This document shows, in pieces, positions 1 through 8,754 of a stretch of 64,000 bases of DNA (the stretch's first letter is position 1; the number at the start of each line of letters is the position of its first letter). The stretch comes from Paracoccus lutimaris (GTDB lineage: Bacteria > Pseudomonadota > Alphaproteobacteria > Rhodobacterales > Rhodobacteraceae), in contig NZ_QPJL01000002.1 in assembly GCF_003337565.1 (NCBI RefSeq), forward strand, positions 62,001 through 126,000, given 5' to 3'. The notes beneath the pieces were generated by a model that saw nothing but the letters and a program-made list of their open reading frames with translations, did no database searches and had not been told where the DNA came from. The translations under genes were made by a program, and so were the position numbers.

Positions 1-173
1 GCCTGACGCCCTTGCCGATCAGCTTCTGGGACGAGCGCCTGTCCACCGTCGCCGCCGAACGCGCGCTGCTTGAGGGGGACACCTCGCGCAAGCGCCGCGC
101 CGAGGTCATTGATCAGGTCGCGGCGGGCTATATCCTGCAGGGCGCGCTGGACCGGCTGCGTTTCATCGGATGA
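1..173 (+). CDS. ruvX: Putative pre-16S rRNA nuclease / Holliday junction resolvase-like RuvX (YqgF), 3' end only
   Basis: The reading frame enters from the left edge (first full codon at base 3) and ends at TGA 171-173, giving the last 56 residues. The segment [16 protein letters not shown] followed by [20 protein letters not shown] matches the C-terminal half of the YqgF/RuvX RNase H-like fold. It includes the conserved DER(L)ST motif and the late Asp in the DxxAAxxIL motif. The family takes part in 16S rRNA 5'-end maturation. The stop overlaps the start of the next gene by four bases (ATGA), so the two are probably translated together. The N-terminal part lies outside the window. Confidence 0.85.
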   Translation, partial: LTPLPISFWDERLSTVAAERALLEGDTSRKRRAEVIDQVAAGYILQGALDRLRFIG

Positions 174-370
174 CCGAGGCCGGTTCCGCCGCCAGCCCCT
201 GCATCGGCACCTGCCGGATCGAGCCGGCCAGCCGGCTTTGCGCCGGCTGCCTGCGCAATCTGGATGAAATCGCGCAATGGCGCAGCATGACCACGGCCGA
301 GCGGCAGGCGGTCAACGCCGCCTTGCCCGCCCGCAAACTGGCCGCCCGCAGATTGTCGGCTCAGTCCTGA
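170..370 (+). CDS. DUF1289 domain small protein
   Basis: This 66-residue protein carries the DUF1289 signature: [11 protein letters not shown] near the N-terminus, then [15 protein letters not shown]. The Cys pairs (C-x3-C and C-x2-C) suggest a small metal-binding or redox module. DUF1289 proteins are common in Proteobacteria and have no settled function. The ATG overlaps the ruvX stop, so it is the last gene of that transcript. Its 3' end overlaps the convergent cbpM stop by about 10 bases. The family call is firm; no function is claimed. Confidence 0.85.
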   Translation: MTEAGSAASPCIGTCRIEPASRLCAGCLRNLDEIAQWRSMTTAERQAVNAALPARKLAARRLSAQS

Positions 371-714
371 CGGACGCCGATCCGCACTTCGCGGATCACG
401 GTCTTCAGTCGGATGCGGGTCTCGGCCGGTTCGCGCGCCACCGCGTCCAGCATGGCCCGCATGTCGCCGCGCAGCCCGTGCAGCTGATCGACCAGCGACA
501 TGACCAGTCCCAGCGCCTCTTCATCAAGGTGATAGCCCTCGGTCAGATCGACCACGAGGCTCAGCCGGGCCAGGTCCAGCTCCCGAAACAGCGGCCCGGT
601 CGAGGACTGCACCGGAACGACGACGCCGGCCCGGATATAGCGTTGCAGCTGGTCGGCATCCAGGTCCTCGACCACCGAGAGCGTCTCGGTCAGGGTGTAA
701 TGGCGCTGGGTCAT
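361..714 (-). CDS. cbpM: Chaperone modulatory protein CbpM-like (MerR-like helical domain)
   Basis: This 117-residue protein has a MerR-type helix-turn-helix-like N-terminus. LDADQLQRYIRAGVVVP and FRELDLARLSLVVDL are typical of CbpM, followed by a helical tail with VDQLHGLRGDMRAML. CbpM binds the J domain of CbpA and inhibits its co-chaperone and DNA-binding activity. It lies directly downstream of the cbpA-like gene with a 4-base overlap (711-714), the usual cbpA-cbpM order, and this supports the assignment. It converges on the DUF1289 gene. Confidence 0.8.
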   Translation of the reverse strand: MTQRHYTLTETLSVVEDLDADQLQRYIRAGVVVPVQSSTGPLFRELDLARLSLVVDLTEGYHLDEEALGLVMSLVDQLHGLRGDMRAMLDAVAREPAETRIRLKTVIREVRIGVRQD

Positions 715-1640
715 TTTCCCCTCCTCGGATCATAGGCGTGGTTCTGACGCCATTGTTCCATGAATCTTGCCAGATCGTCGTCGATATTCGGCGGCATGAC
801 AATCTTGAGCACGGCATGCTGATCACCGCGCTGGCCATCCGTGCCCTTGATGCCGCGCCCCTTCAGCCGCAGCTTCTGGCCCGAGCTGGCACCGCGCGGA
901 ATGCTCAGCATGACTGGGCCGTCGATGGTCGGCGTCTCGACCTTGCCGCCCAGCACCGCCTGGTCGATGGTGATCGGCAGGGTGATTTCCAGATCGTTGC
1001 CGTCGCGCCGCCAATCGGGATCGTCCGCCACGATCAGGGTCAGCAGCGCATCGCCCGGCTCGCCGTCGCCATAACCCATGCCGCCCTTGCCACGCAGGCG
1101 GATGACCTGCTCGTCATGGGCGCCCTCGGGGATCTTGACCTCAAGGATGGCGCCGTCGGGCATGGTGATCCGGGTCGAGCCGCCCCGCGCGGCGGTCATG
1201 AAATCGATCTCCAGCGTGAAGCGCTGGTCGGGGCCGCGCATGTCGAAGCTGCGGGCACCGCGACGACCGCCGCCGCCCATGCCCCCGCCCATGCCGCCGC
1301 CGCGCTGGCCGAACAGGTCCGAAAACACCCCGGACAGATCGTCAAAGCCCTGTTCCTGACGGTAAGGGTTGTCGCCGGCCTCGGCATATTCGCGGTAATA
1401 ATGGCGCTGCGGGCGTTCCTGTCCCGAGGCGTCGATCTCGCCCTTGTCAAAGCGCGCTTTCTGTTCGGGGTCTTTCAGCAGATCATAGGCCGCCGAGGCC
1501 GCCTTGAAGCGTTCATGCGCCGCCGGGTCCGGGTTCAGGTCGGGGTGATCGGTCTTGGCGATCTTGCGATAGGCCTTCTTGATCTCGTCCGCGCTGGCGC
1601 TTTTGGCCAGTCCCAAAGCCTTGTATGGATCATCGGCCAT
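711..1640 (-). CDS. cbpA: DnaJ-family co-chaperone, CbpA (curved DNA-binding protein) type
   Basis: This is a 309-residue class II J protein. The N-terminal J domain has DPYKALGL and the HPD motif in AKTDHPDLNPDP. A Gly-rich linker (GGGMGGGMGGGGRRG) follows, then the C-terminal substrate-binding domains; there is no Cys-rich zinc finger. It stimulates Hsp70 (DnaK) ATPase. I chose the ATG at 1640 because GGAAG lies just upstream; an in-frame TTG at 1658 would add six unlikely residues. It is followed immediately by cbpM in an overlapping two-gene operon. Confidence 0.88.
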   Translation of the reverse strand: MADDPYKALGLAKSASADEIKKAYRKIAKTDHPDLNPDPAAHERFKAASAAYDLLKDPEQKARFDKGEIDASGQERPQRHYYREYAEAGDNPYRQEQGFDDLSGVFSDLFGQRGGGMGGGMGGGGRRGARSFDMRGPDQRFTLEIDFMTAARGGSTRITMPDGAILEVKIPEGAHDEQVIRLRGKGGMGYGDGEPGDALLTLIVADDPDWRRDGNDLEITLPITIDQAVLGGKVETPTIDGPVMLSIPRGASSGQKLRLKGRGIKGTDGQRGDQHAVLKIVMPPNIDDDLARFMEQWRQNHAYDPRRGK

Positions 1641-1654
1641 CGCCGGTCTTCCTT

Positions 1655-2848
1655 TCAACTTGCGCCGCGCGAATGCATGGGCGTTTCGCGCGGGTCATGG
1701 CCGCCCCGCACGGGCCGGGGGGCCGAGAATGTGCCGCCGGGCAGAAACTCTTCGTCCAGCGGCAGGGCGGCGGCCCCCAGCGCGCGGGCGCGGCGGCCCA
1801 ATGTGCCGGCGCGCAGGACGGGAAGCGTGATGCCATGATGGCGCGTCGCAGCCATTTTCACCGCCATCGTCGCGACCAGTGCGTCGCGCAGGGCGGGCGG
1901 CATGGCGCCGTCGATCACCACCAGCGGCAGGTCCAGAACGGCCACCGCTCCCAGCGCCGCATGGGACAGCACGGTCGCGGATTTGTCCAGCCACTCTTGC
2001 AGGATCGCGGGCGACAGATCCCATGCCGAATCGTCCAGCGGCAGCGGCCGTCCCAGAGCTGATTCGAGGACCGAGACCGAGGCTACGTCCAGCACCTGTC
2101 GCCCGTCCGGCACCGGATATGATCCCAGCGCGCCGGCATTCCTTGTCGGTCCGTGGCGCAGCCGCCCGTCCAGCACCACCCCGCCGCCGGCAAAATGGGC
2201 GATGTAGAAATACAGGAAATTCTCGGGCAGCTCGGCCGTGCCGAAGATCATCTCGGCGCCGCAGGCGCAGGAGCCGTCATTTTCCAGCCAGACCGGCATG
2301 GCCAGCCGCTCGGACAGTTCCAGCCGCAGGTCGCGACCGCGCCAGGGCTCCATCTCATGGCCCCAGTCCCACAGGTAGTAGGGCGTCGCCATGCCCATGC
2401 CCGACAGCCGGGCGCGCTGTTCGTCGGTCAGCCCGGCAAGGATCTCGGCGGTCGCCGCCACGGTGAAATCACGGGTGCGGTCGGGGTCGGGAAAGGGATA
2501 GGGCTGGGACCGCATCTGTCTGATCTGGCCCAGAAAATCGACCAGAACCAGTTCCGCCATCCGCCGTCCGACCTTCAGGCCCAGAAACAGCGCCCCGTCC
2601 GGCGCCAGGGCCAGCGGCCGCAGCGGCTGGCCGACCTTGCCGCGCTGGCGCTCGCCCCCCGCATCCAGAAGCCCGGCGGCGATCAGCTCGCGGGTGATGT
2701 TGGTGACGGCCTGCGCCGACAGACCCGTGGCCTGCGCAAGCGCGGCGCGCGGCATCGGACCGTTGCGGCGAATCAGCCACAGGATCAGGCGCTCGTTCTG
2801 GCTGCGGGCGCCTTGCGGCGTCCACGCAACAGACGTGGTGCTGGACAT
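1655..2848 (-). CDS. frcR: ROK-family transcriptional regulator, probable repressor FrcR of the fructose ABC operon
   Basis: This 397-residue protein has an N-terminal winged helix (RLILWLIRRNGPMPRAALAQATGLSAQAVTNITREL) followed by a ROK sugar-binding domain, including MGMATPYYLWDWG and VWLENDGSCACGAEM. The ATG at 2848 is preceded by a strong GGAGGAC site; upstream in-frame codons belong to the operator region. It is divergent from frcB, and only about 117 bp separate the two genes. In Sinorhizobium meliloti a ROK regulator sits beside frcBCAK. By inference it represses frcBCA and is relieved by fructose or a related sugar. Its 3' end lies close to the cbpA start. Confidence 0.8.
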   Translation of the reverse strand: MSSTTSVAWTPQGARSQNERLILWLIRRNGPMPRAALAQATGLSAQAVTNITRELIAAGLLDAGGERQRGKVGQPLRPLALAPDGALFLGLKVGRRMAELVLVDFLGQIRQMRSQPYPFPDPDRTRDFTVAATAEILAGLTDEQRARLSGMGMATPYYLWDWGHEMEPWRGRDLRLELSERLAMPVWLENDGSCACGAEMIFGTAELPENFLYFYIAHFAGGGVVLDGRLRHGPTRNAGALGSYPVPDGRQVLDVASVSVLESALGRPLPLDDSAWDLSPAILQEWLDKSATVLSHAALGAVAVLDLPLVVIDGAMPPALRDALVATMAVKMAATRHHGITLPVLRAGTLGRRARALGAAALPLDEEFLPGGTFSAPRPVRGGHDPRETPMHSRGAS

Positions 2849-2871
2849 GGTGAGTCCTCCTCTGCCTATAT

Positions 2872-2890
2872 AAATCAACTAAATTGATTT
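2872..2890. promoter_or_regulatory. Probable FrcR (ROK) operator between frcR and frcB
   Basis: A perfect inverted repeat with 7-bp arms, AAATCAA at 2872-2878 and TTGATTT at 2884-2890 with 5 bp between, sits in the short frcR/frcB divergent gap. A perfect -35-like TTGACA follows at 2892-2897 toward frcB, so a bound repressor would cover the promoter. No strong -10 is visible at the ideal distance. The regulatory role is inferred from position and symmetry. Confidence 0.6.
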
Positions 2891-2965
2891 ATTGACAAGC
2901 CCCTCTTTCTTGTGCAGCCTTTAGGGCACGAGGCGGCGGTGAACCCCGCCCAGAGGAGGAAAATC

Positions 2966-3988
2966 ATGACCAAGACGAAACTGCTGCGCGCGGCGCTGGC
3001 GGGGACTGCCCTGAGCCTTGTCGCCGGAATGGCCCAGGCCGAGGGCACCGCCTGCCTGATCACCAAGACCGACACCAACCCGTTTTTCGTCAAGATGAAG
3101 GAGGGCGCCGAGGCCAAGGCCAAGGAGCTGGGGATCGAGCTGAAGGCCTATGCCGGCAAGATCGACGGCGACCATGAAGGCCAGGTCGCGGCGGTCGAGG
3201 CCTGCATCGCCGATGGTGCCAAGGGTATCCTGATCACCGCATCCGACACCAAGGCGATCGTCGATGCGGTCAAGGCCGCGCGCGATGCGGGCGTTCTGGT
3301 GATCGCGCTGGACACGCCTCTGGACCCGATCGACGCCGCCGATGCGACCTTCGCCACCGACAATTTCAAGGCCGGCGAGCTGATCGGCCAATGGGCCAAG
3401 GCAACGATGGGCGACGGCGCCGCGACCGCCAAGATCGCCCTGCTGGACCTGTCCATCGCCCAGCCCTCGGTTGACGTGCTGCGCGACCAGGGCTTCCTGC
3501 AGGGCTTTGGCGTCGAACTGGGCGACCCGGCGAAATGGGGCGACGAGACCGATCCGCGCATCGTCGGCCATGAGGTCACCTCGGGCAACGAAGAAGGCGG
3601 GCTGAAAGCGATGGAGACGCTGCTGGCCAAGGACCCCGAAATCAACATGGTCTACACGATCAACGAACCCTCGGCCGCCGGCGCCTATGAGGCGCTGAAG
3701 GCCGTGGGCCGCGAAAAGGACGTGCTGATCGTGTCGGTCGATGGCGGCTGCCCGGGCGTGGGCAATGTCAAGGACGGCATCATCGGCGCCACCTCGCAGC
3801 AATACCCGCTGGACATGGCCTCCAAGGGCATCGAGGCCATCGCCGCCTTTGCCAAGGACGGCACCAAGCCGGCGCCGACCGAGGGCAAGGCGTTCGTCGA
3901 TACCGGCGTCGCGCTGGTCACCGACAAGCCGGCCGAGGGCGTCGAGTCGATCGACACCGCCAAGGGCACCGAGCTGTGCTGGGGCTGA
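2966..3988 (+). CDS. frcB: Fructose-type ABC transporter periplasmic substrate-binding protein
   Basis: This 340-residue protein has a Sec signal peptide ending at AQA (residue 25). The mature part, starting [22 protein letters not shown], closely follows Sinorhizobium FrcB. Other recognisable stretches are [39 protein letters not shown] and [11 protein letters not shown]. It captures fructose and possibly ribose or mannose in the periplasm for the FrcC/FrcA importer. The ATG at 2966 is preceded by GAGGAGGAAA. It is the first gene of frcBCA, with a stable hairpin after it. Substrate specificity is inferred from family resemblance. Confidence 0.88.
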   Translation: MTKTKLLRAALAGTALSLVAGMAQAEGTACLITKTDTNPFFVKMKEGAEAKAKELGIELKAYAGKIDGDHEGQVAAVEACIADGAKGILITASDTKAIVDAVKAARDAGVLVIALDTPLDPIDAADATFATDNFKAGELIGQWAKATMGDGAATAKIALLDLSIAQPSVDVLRDQGFLQGFGVELGDPAKWGDETDPRIVGHEVTSGNEEGGLKAMETLLAKDPEINMVYTINEPSAAGAYEALKAVGREKDVLIVSVDGGCPGVGNVKDGIIGATSQQYPLDMASKGIEAIAAFAKDGTKPAPTEGKAFVDTGVALVTDKPAEGVESIDTAKGTELCWG

Positions 3989-4029
3989 GCCCCGCCTGAC
4001 CGGTTCCTGAGAAGACAAACGAGTCACCG

Positions 4030-4053
4030 GGGGCGGAAGACATATTCCGCCCC
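4030..4053 (+). terminator. Intercistronic hairpin after frcB
   Basis: GGGGCGGAA (4030-4038) and TTCCGCCCC (4045-4053) form a perfect 9-bp stem with a 6-base loop, followed by only three T residues. It lies in the 116-bp gap between frcB and frcC. Such hairpins usually stabilise the binding-protein mRNA or act as partial terminators, raising the binding protein above the membrane subunits. Confidence 0.65.
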
Positions 4054-4104
4054 TTTCATGCCGCGGCGTCCCTGGTGGCGCCCCGCAATGGAGGAGCACC
4101 ACCC

Positions 4105-5178
4105 ATGTCATCCGATGCGAAGGCAGCCACCAGCTACGAGGAAGGCCTAAAGGGCGCCTCGGAATCGGTTGCCGAATTCAAGGAAAAGAAATCCGCGTTG
4201 GCCCGGCTGCAGCATTGGCTGCACATGACGCCCTCGGCGGTGCCGATGATCGTGCTGATCGCAGCCGTCATCATCTTTGGTTTGTTGTCGCCGAATTTCT
4301 TCAAGGCGATGACCATTTCCACGATCCTGCAACAGATCGCCATTGTCGGCATTCTGGGCTGCGCGCAGTCGCTGGTGGTGCTGACCGCCGGGATCGACCT
4401 GTCTGTGGGCGCCATCGCCGTGTTTTCCTCGGTGCTGATGGGGCAGTTCACGTTCCGCTATGGCATTCCGGCGCCGATCTCGATCCTGCTGGGGCTGGCT
4501 TTGGGCACCGCCATGGGTTTCGCCAATGGCTGGCTGGTCGCCAAGGTCAAGCTGCCGCCCTTTATCGTCACGCTGGGCACCTGGCAGATCATTCTGGCCG
4601 CGAACTATATCTATTCCGCCAATGAAACCATCCGCTCCTCCGAGATCGCCGAGGTCGCGCCCGCGCTGCAATTCTGGGGCAATTCGATCCAGCCGGGCGG
4701 GGTCAAGGTGCTTTACGCGGTGTTCTTGCTGATCGCCATGGTCGCGGTCCTGTCCTATGTGCTGCGCCAGACCGCGTGGGGACGCCATGTCTATGCCGTG
4801 GGCGACGACCCGGATGCGGCGGAACTGGCGGGCGTGCAGACCAAGCGCGTGCTGATCCAGGTCTATGCGCTGGCCGGGCTGTTCTGTGCCATTGCCGGCT
4901 GGGTGATGATCGGGCGCTTCGGCTCGGTCTCGCCCTCGGCCTCGACGGGGCAGCTTGGCAATATCCAGTCCATCACTGCCGTGGTGATCGGGGGGATCTC
5001 ATTGTTCGGCGGGCGCGGCAGTATCGTCGGCATGTTCTTTGGCGCGCTGATCGTCGGCGTCTTCGAGATGGGCCTGAAGATGGTCGGCACCGACCCGCAA
5101 TGGACCTTCTTCCTTATCGGCCTGCTCATCATCCTCGCCGTGGCGGTGGACCAGTGGATCAGAAAGGCATCGGCATGA
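4105..5178 (+). CDS. frcC: Fructose-type ABC transporter permease
   Basis: This 357-residue polytopic protein belongs to the RbsC/XylH/FrcC permease family. A charged cytosolic N-terminus (about 55 residues) precedes about eight to ten hydrophobic segments. Family stretches include LTAGIDLSVGAIAVFSSV, ANGWLVAKVKLPPFIVTLG, and the EAA-like loop YAVGDDPDAAELAGV. The C-terminal ITAVVIGGISLFGGRGSIVG is also typical. The ATG at 4105 follows GGAGGAG; an upstream in-frame ATG at 4075 lacks support. The stop overlaps the frcA start (ATGA). It forms the membrane channel for FrcB-delivered sugar. Confidence 0.88.
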   Translation: MSSDAKAATSYEEGLKGASESVAEFKEKKSALARLQHWLHMTPSAVPMIVLIAAVIIFGLLSPNFFKAMTISTILQQIAIVGILGCAQSLVVLTAGIDLSVGAIAVFSSVLMGQFTFRYGIPAPISILLGLALGTAMGFANGWLVAKVKLPPFIVTLGTWQIILAANYIYSANETIRSSEIAEVAPALQFWGNSIQPGGVKVLYAVFLLIAMVAVLSYVLRQTAWGRHVYAVGDDPDAAELAGVQTKRVLIQVYALAGLFCAIAGWVMIGRFGSVSPSASTGQLGNIQSITAVVIGGISLFGGRGSIVGMFFGALIVGVFEMGLKMVGTDPQWTFFLIGLLIILAVAVDQWIRKASA

Positions 5179-5957
5179 CCCAGGAACCTCTTTTGAAGGC
5201 CCGCGGCCTCTACAAGCGCTATGGCAAGGTGACCGCGCTGAACAATTGCGATTTCGACCTGATGCCGGGCGAGATCCTCGCGGTAATCGGCGACAATGGC
5301 GCCGGCAAGTCCAGCCTGATCAAGGCACTGTCCGGCGCGGTCCAGCCCGATGAGGGCGAGATCACGCTGGAGGGCAAGCAGGTGCATTTCGCAAGCCCGC
5401 TGGAGGCGCGCGGCCATGGCATCGAATGCGTCTATCAGACGCTGGCCATGTCCCCGGCCCTGTCGATTGCCGACAACATGTTCATGGGCCGCGAGCTGCG
5501 CAAACCCGGGATCATGGGCAGCCTGTTCCGGCAGCTTGACCGCCCGGCGATGGAGAAGTTCGCCCGTGAAAAGCTGACCGAGCTGGGGTTGATGACCATC
5601 CAGAACATCAACCAGGCGGTGGAGACCCTGTCGGGCGGTCAGCGTCAGGGGGTGGCGGTGGCACGCGCCGCGGCCTTCGGCTCCAAGGTGGTGATTCTGG
5701 ACGAGCCGACCGCCGCGCTTGGCGTCAAGGAAAGCCGCCGGGTGCTGGAGCTGATCCGCGACGTGCGTTCGCGCGGCATTCCGATCATCCTGATCAGCCA
5801 CAACATGCCGCATGTCTTCGAGGTGGCGGACCGTATCCATATCCACCGTCTGGGCAGCCGGCTTTGTGTCATCAAGCCGGGCGACTATTCGATGTCGGAT
5901 GCGGTGGCCTTCATGACCGGGGCCAAGGTGCCCGATGAGGTGGCGGAGGCAGCCTAG
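5175..5957 (+). CDS. frcA: Fructose-type ABC transporter ATP-binding protein
   Basis: This 260-residue single-domain ATPase has Walker A GDNGAGKSS (residues 39-47), signature LSGGQ (152-156), Walker B VVILDEPTAA (from 172) and the H-loop in LISHNMPHV. A single nucleotide-binding domain, rather than the double domain of RbsA or XylG, is what FrcA proteins have. It starts in an ATGA overlap with frcC. The fructokinase gene frcK that follows in S. meliloti is absent here, so phosphorylation must use a kinase encoded elsewhere. A terminator-like structure follows the gene. Confidence 0.9.
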   Translation: MTQEPLLKARGLYKRYGKVTALNNCDFDLMPGEILAVIGDNGAGKSSLIKALSGAVQPDEGEITLEGKQVHFASPLEARGHGIECVYQTLAMSPALSIADNMFMGRELRKPGIMGSLFRQLDRPAMEKFAREKLTELGLMTIQNINQAVETLSGGQRQGVAVARAAAFGSKVVILDEPTAALGVKESRRVLELIRDVRSRGIPIILISHNMPHVFEVADRIHIHRLGSRLCVIKPGDYSMSDAVAFMTGAKVPDEVAEAA

Positions 5958-5972
5958 GCTTTCGCGTGGGAA

Positions 5973-6034
5973 GGGGGGCGCTGCCCCCCGGCCTGCGGCC
6001 TCCCCCCGGGATATTTGGACATGAAAGAATGGGG
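5973..6034 (+). repeat. Dispersed intergenic element, copy 1 (GC hairpin plus GATATTT/ATGAAAGAAT core)
   Basis: A perfect hairpin, GGGGGGC-GCT-GCCCCCC (5973-5989), is followed by a second GC-rich stretch and then the core GATATTTGGACATGAAAGAA (6010-6029). The same arrangement occurs near 30.1, 40.8 and 55.5 kb. This copy lies in the convergent gap between frcA and mog. No coding sequence overlaps it. Confidence 0.7.
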
Positions 6035-6058
6035 CCGGCGCCGTTGGGGGCCGGCTTT
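6034..6058 (+). terminator. Terminator-like hairpin downstream of frcA
   Basis: GCCGGC (6034-6039) pairs with GCCGGC (6050-6055) around a 10-base loop and is followed by TTTCTATTTC, which reaches into the mog stop region. It is the likely end of frcBCA transcription, assisted by the preceding GGGGGGC hairpin. Confidence 0.5.
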
Positions 6059-6601
6059 CTATTTCGCCTTGGGGCGGAAGGCGGTGATGCGGGCGGGGTC
6101 GGTCTCGATCCGGGCGGCGCCGATCAGGTCGAGGCAATAGGGCACCGCTGCGAATACCGCGTCGAGGCAGGTGGCGATCGCCGAGGGCTTGCCGGGGATG
6201 GTGATCATCAGCGTCTGGCCGCGGATGCCCGCCGTCTGGCGCGACAGGATCGCGGTGGGCACCTCGCGCAGGCTGGCGCGGCGCATTTCCTCGCCAAAGC
6301 CGGGCAGTTCCTTTTCCATGACATCGGCCATCGCCTCGGGCGTCAGGTCGCGGGGCGCGGGGCCGGTGCCGCCGGTGATCAGGGTCAGGTCGGCGCCTTC
6401 GGTATCGCAAAGCGCGCGCAGGGTTTCGGCGATCGTCTCGCGGCCATCGGGGATAATCTTGCGGGTGATCCGCATGGGCGAGGTGATGGTCGCGCGCAGC
6501 CAGTCCTCGGCCCCCGGGCCGCCCTTGTCCTCGTAGATGCCGGCGGCCGCACGGTCGCTGACGGTCACGATGGCAATATGGGCGGCCCGGGCGCTGGTCA
6601 T
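6059..6601 (-). CDS. mog: Molybdopterin adenylyltransferase / MoaB-Mog family protein
   Basis: This 180-residue protein has the MoaB/Mog fold signatures: [18 protein letters not shown] (residues 12-29), [14 protein letters not shown] (77-90), the PGFGE segment, and the late TIPGKPSAI loop. Mog adenylylates molybdopterin before molybdate insertion in molybdenum cofactor synthesis. The length fits Mog/MoaB rather than a MoeA fusion. Its ATG overlaps the argG stop (6598-6601), so it is co-translated with argG, a pairing with no obvious pathway link. Whether it acts as Mog or MoaB cannot be decided from sequence alone. Confidence 0.85.
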   Translation of the reverse strand: MTSARAAHIAIVTVSDRAAAGIYEDKGGPGAEDWLRATITSPMRITRKIIPDGRETIAETLRALCDTEGADLTLITGGTGPAPRDLTPEAMADVMEKELPGFGEEMRRASLREVPTAILSRQTAGIRGQTLMITIPGKPSAIATCLDAVFAAVPYCLDLIGAARIETDPARITAFRPKAK

Positions 6602-7827
6602 TTCGCGACGCGGGCGTTGCGGGTTGCGATCAGTTTCAGGCGCAGCGCGTTCAGGCGGATGAAGCCTGCCGCGTCCTTCTGGTCATAGGCGCCGGCGTCC
6701 TCTTCAAAGGTCACATGCTTTTCGCTGTAAAGCGAATGATCCGACCAGCGGCCCACACAGCTTGCGTTGCCCTTGTAAAGCTTGAGCCGCACGGTGCCGG
6801 TGACATGTTCCTGCGACTTGTCGATCAGGGCCTGCAGCATCTCGCGCTCGGGGGAATACCAGAAGCCGTTATAGATCAGCTCGGCATAGCGCGGCATGAT
6901 CGAGTCCTTGAGGTGGCCCGCGCCCGCGTCCAGCGTGATCTGTTCGATGCCGCGATGGGCCTCGAGCAGGATGGTGCCGCCGGGGGTTTCATAGATGCCG
7001 CGCGACTTCATGCCGACAAAGCGGTTCTCGACGAAGTCCAGACGGCCGATGCCGTGCTTGCGGCCATATTCATTGAGATCGGTCAGGATGGTGGCGGGCG
7101 ACAGGTTGACGCCATTGATCGCCACCGCATCGCCTTTTTCAAAGGTGATCTCGATATATTCCGGCGCATCGGGCGCATCCTCGGGCGAGACGGTGCGCTG
7201 ATAGACGTAATCCGGCGCCTCATCGGCGGGGTTCTCCAGCGCCTTACCCTCGGACGAGGTGTGCAGCAGGTTCGCATCGACGCTGAAGGGCGCCTCGCCG
7301 CGCTTGTCCTTGGCGATCGGGATCTGGTTCGCCTCGGCGAATTCAATCAGCTTGGTGCGCGAGGTCAGATCCCATTCCCGCCAGGGCGCAATCACCCGGA
7401 TCGAGGGGTCCAGCGCATAGGCCGAAAGCTCGAACCGGACCTGATCGTTGCCCTTGCCGGTGGCGCCATGGGCCACGGCATCGGCGCCGTGCTGATGCGC
7501 GATCTCGACAAGATGCTTGGAAATCAGCGGGCGCGCGATCGAGGTGCCCAGGAGATACAGCCCCTCATAGACGGCATTGGCGCGGAACATCGGGAAGACG
7601 AAATCGCGCACGAATTCCTCGCGCACATCGACGATATGGATGTTTTCGGGCTTGATCCCCAGCAGTTCCGCCTTGGCGCGCGCAGGCTCCAGTTCCTCGC
7701 CCTGCCCCAGATCGGCGGTGAAGGTGATGACCTCGCAGCCATATTCGGTCTGCAGCCATTTCAGGATGATCGAGGTGTCCAGTCCCCCGGAATAGGCAAG
7801 GACGACTTTCTTCGGCGCATCGGTCAT
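6598..7827 (-). CDS. argG: Argininosuccinate synthase
   Basis: This 409-residue protein is full length for ArgG. The N-terminal ATP pyrophosphatase loop AYSGGLDTS (residues 11-19) is followed by [15 protein letters not shown]-like sequence (here [15 protein letters not shown]) and the synthetase domain with [24 protein letters not shown]. It joins citrulline and aspartate with ATP use, the penultimate step of arginine biosynthesis, in the cytosol. The ATG at 7827 is preceded by a GGGGGAT site. It heads the argG-mog unit and diverges from a membrane-protein gene. Confidence 0.97.
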   Translation of the reverse strand: MTDAPKKVVLAYSGGLDTSIILKWLQTEYGCEVITFTADLGQGEELEPARAKAELLGIKPENIHIVDVREEFVRDFVFPMFRANAVYEGLYLLGTSIARPLISKHLVEIAHQHGADAVAHGATGKGNDQVRFELSAYALDPSIRVIAPWREWDLTSRTKLIEFAEANQIPIAKDKRGEAPFSVDANLLHTSSEGKALENPADEAPDYVYQRTVSPEDAPDAPEYIEITFEKGDAVAINGVNLSPATILTDLNEYGRKHGIGRLDFVENRFVGMKSRGIYETPGGTILLEAHRGIEQITLDAGAGHLKDSIMPRYAELIYNGFWYSPEREMLQALIDKSQEHVTGTVRLKLYKGNASCVGRWSDHSLYSEKHVTFEEDAGAYDQKDAAGFIRLNALRLKLIATRNARVAK

Positions 7828-7932
7828 GCGGATATCCCCCTGTGGATTTGCCGCAGGGATAGGGCCATTCGCGCCTTGTCACAAGGGGCGCGGCCGCGAT
7901 AATCACTCAGGTTTCACAAGGGATAGCCGTTC

Positions 7933-8685
7933 ATGATCGCCGCAAGAATTCTTGGTTCCGCGTTTCGCAATATCTTTGCCGATTTCGGGCAGACGATCCG
8001 CATTTTCGCCTTGCCGGCGCTGATTCTGGCCCTGATCGCGGGCTTGGCCATCTGGATCCTTATATCCGAGCCCGCGCTACACGAGGGGCTGGTCATCCTG
8101 CCCTTCGGCCTCGGGGCGATCATTTGCGCCTTGTGGCCGGCGGTCAATTTCCACCGCCATGTGCTAATGGGCGAGCGCTTCGGCTGGGTGCCCCGGATCC
8201 ATTGGCGCGAGTTGCTGGGCTATGGGCTGATGATGATTCCACTGGGGCTGGCTGTGCTTCTTGCCAGCTATGCCGTCCTGTTCGTCATCGGCCTGTTTCT
8301 GAACGCGATGCCGCTGGCAGAGGACCCGCTGATCGCCGTCCTGTTGGCATCGCTGGTGCTCTCGACCCTCACCTTGACGGTCGGATTGCGGCTTTTCAGC
8401 CTGTTGCCGGCACTTGCCATCGGCGAGACCCTGCGCGGCTATTCCCGCGCCGGACAGGGCAGCCTTGCCACGATCCTGCTGATCGCGCTGGCACTCGGCC
8501 TTGTCGGATCGGGCTATGGCATTTTGCAGATCGCGCTGGCGCCCCATCTGATCTGGGCGCTGGCGCCGGGGCCGCTTGCCGCACTCTATGCGATGCAACT
8601 GCTGGTGAACCTGCTTTCCGCCATCTTCGGCATCAGCCTGCTGACCGCGCTTTACGCAACCTATGTCCAGCGCCCCGCAGCCTGA
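7933..8685 (+). CDS. Polytopic membrane protein of unknown function (paralogue of the next gene)
   Basis: This 250-residue protein consists mainly of about six hydrophobic segments separated by short loops. I do not recognise a named family. It shares a pattern with the broken gene immediately downstream. WPAVNFHRHVLMGER here corresponds to WSAVGWHRLTLMDER there, each followed by a HW or RWH segment and LGYG/LGYF. Both end with a similar ALYATYVQRPA / TIYRHMAPD tail. The two probably arose by tandem duplication. The start at 7933 has an upstream AAGGGAT. It is divergent from argG. Confidence 0.75.
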   Translation: MIAARILGSAFRNIFADFGQTIRIFALPALILALIAGLAIWILISEPALHEGLVILPFGLGAIICALWPAVNFHRHVLMGERFGWVPRIHWRELLGYGLMMIPLGLAVLLASYAVLFVIGLFLNAMPLAEDPLIAVLLASLVLSTLTLTVGLRLFSLLPALAIGETLRGYSRAGQGSLATILLIALALGLVGSGYGILQIALAPHLIWALAPGPLAALYAMQLLVNLLSAIFGISLLTALYATYVQRPAA

Positions 8686-8754
8686 TCAGGCGACCCTTTT
8701 GCCTCTTTCCGATCAAGATCACGCAACAGGCTTTGACGCGCTCACGAGGTCCCG

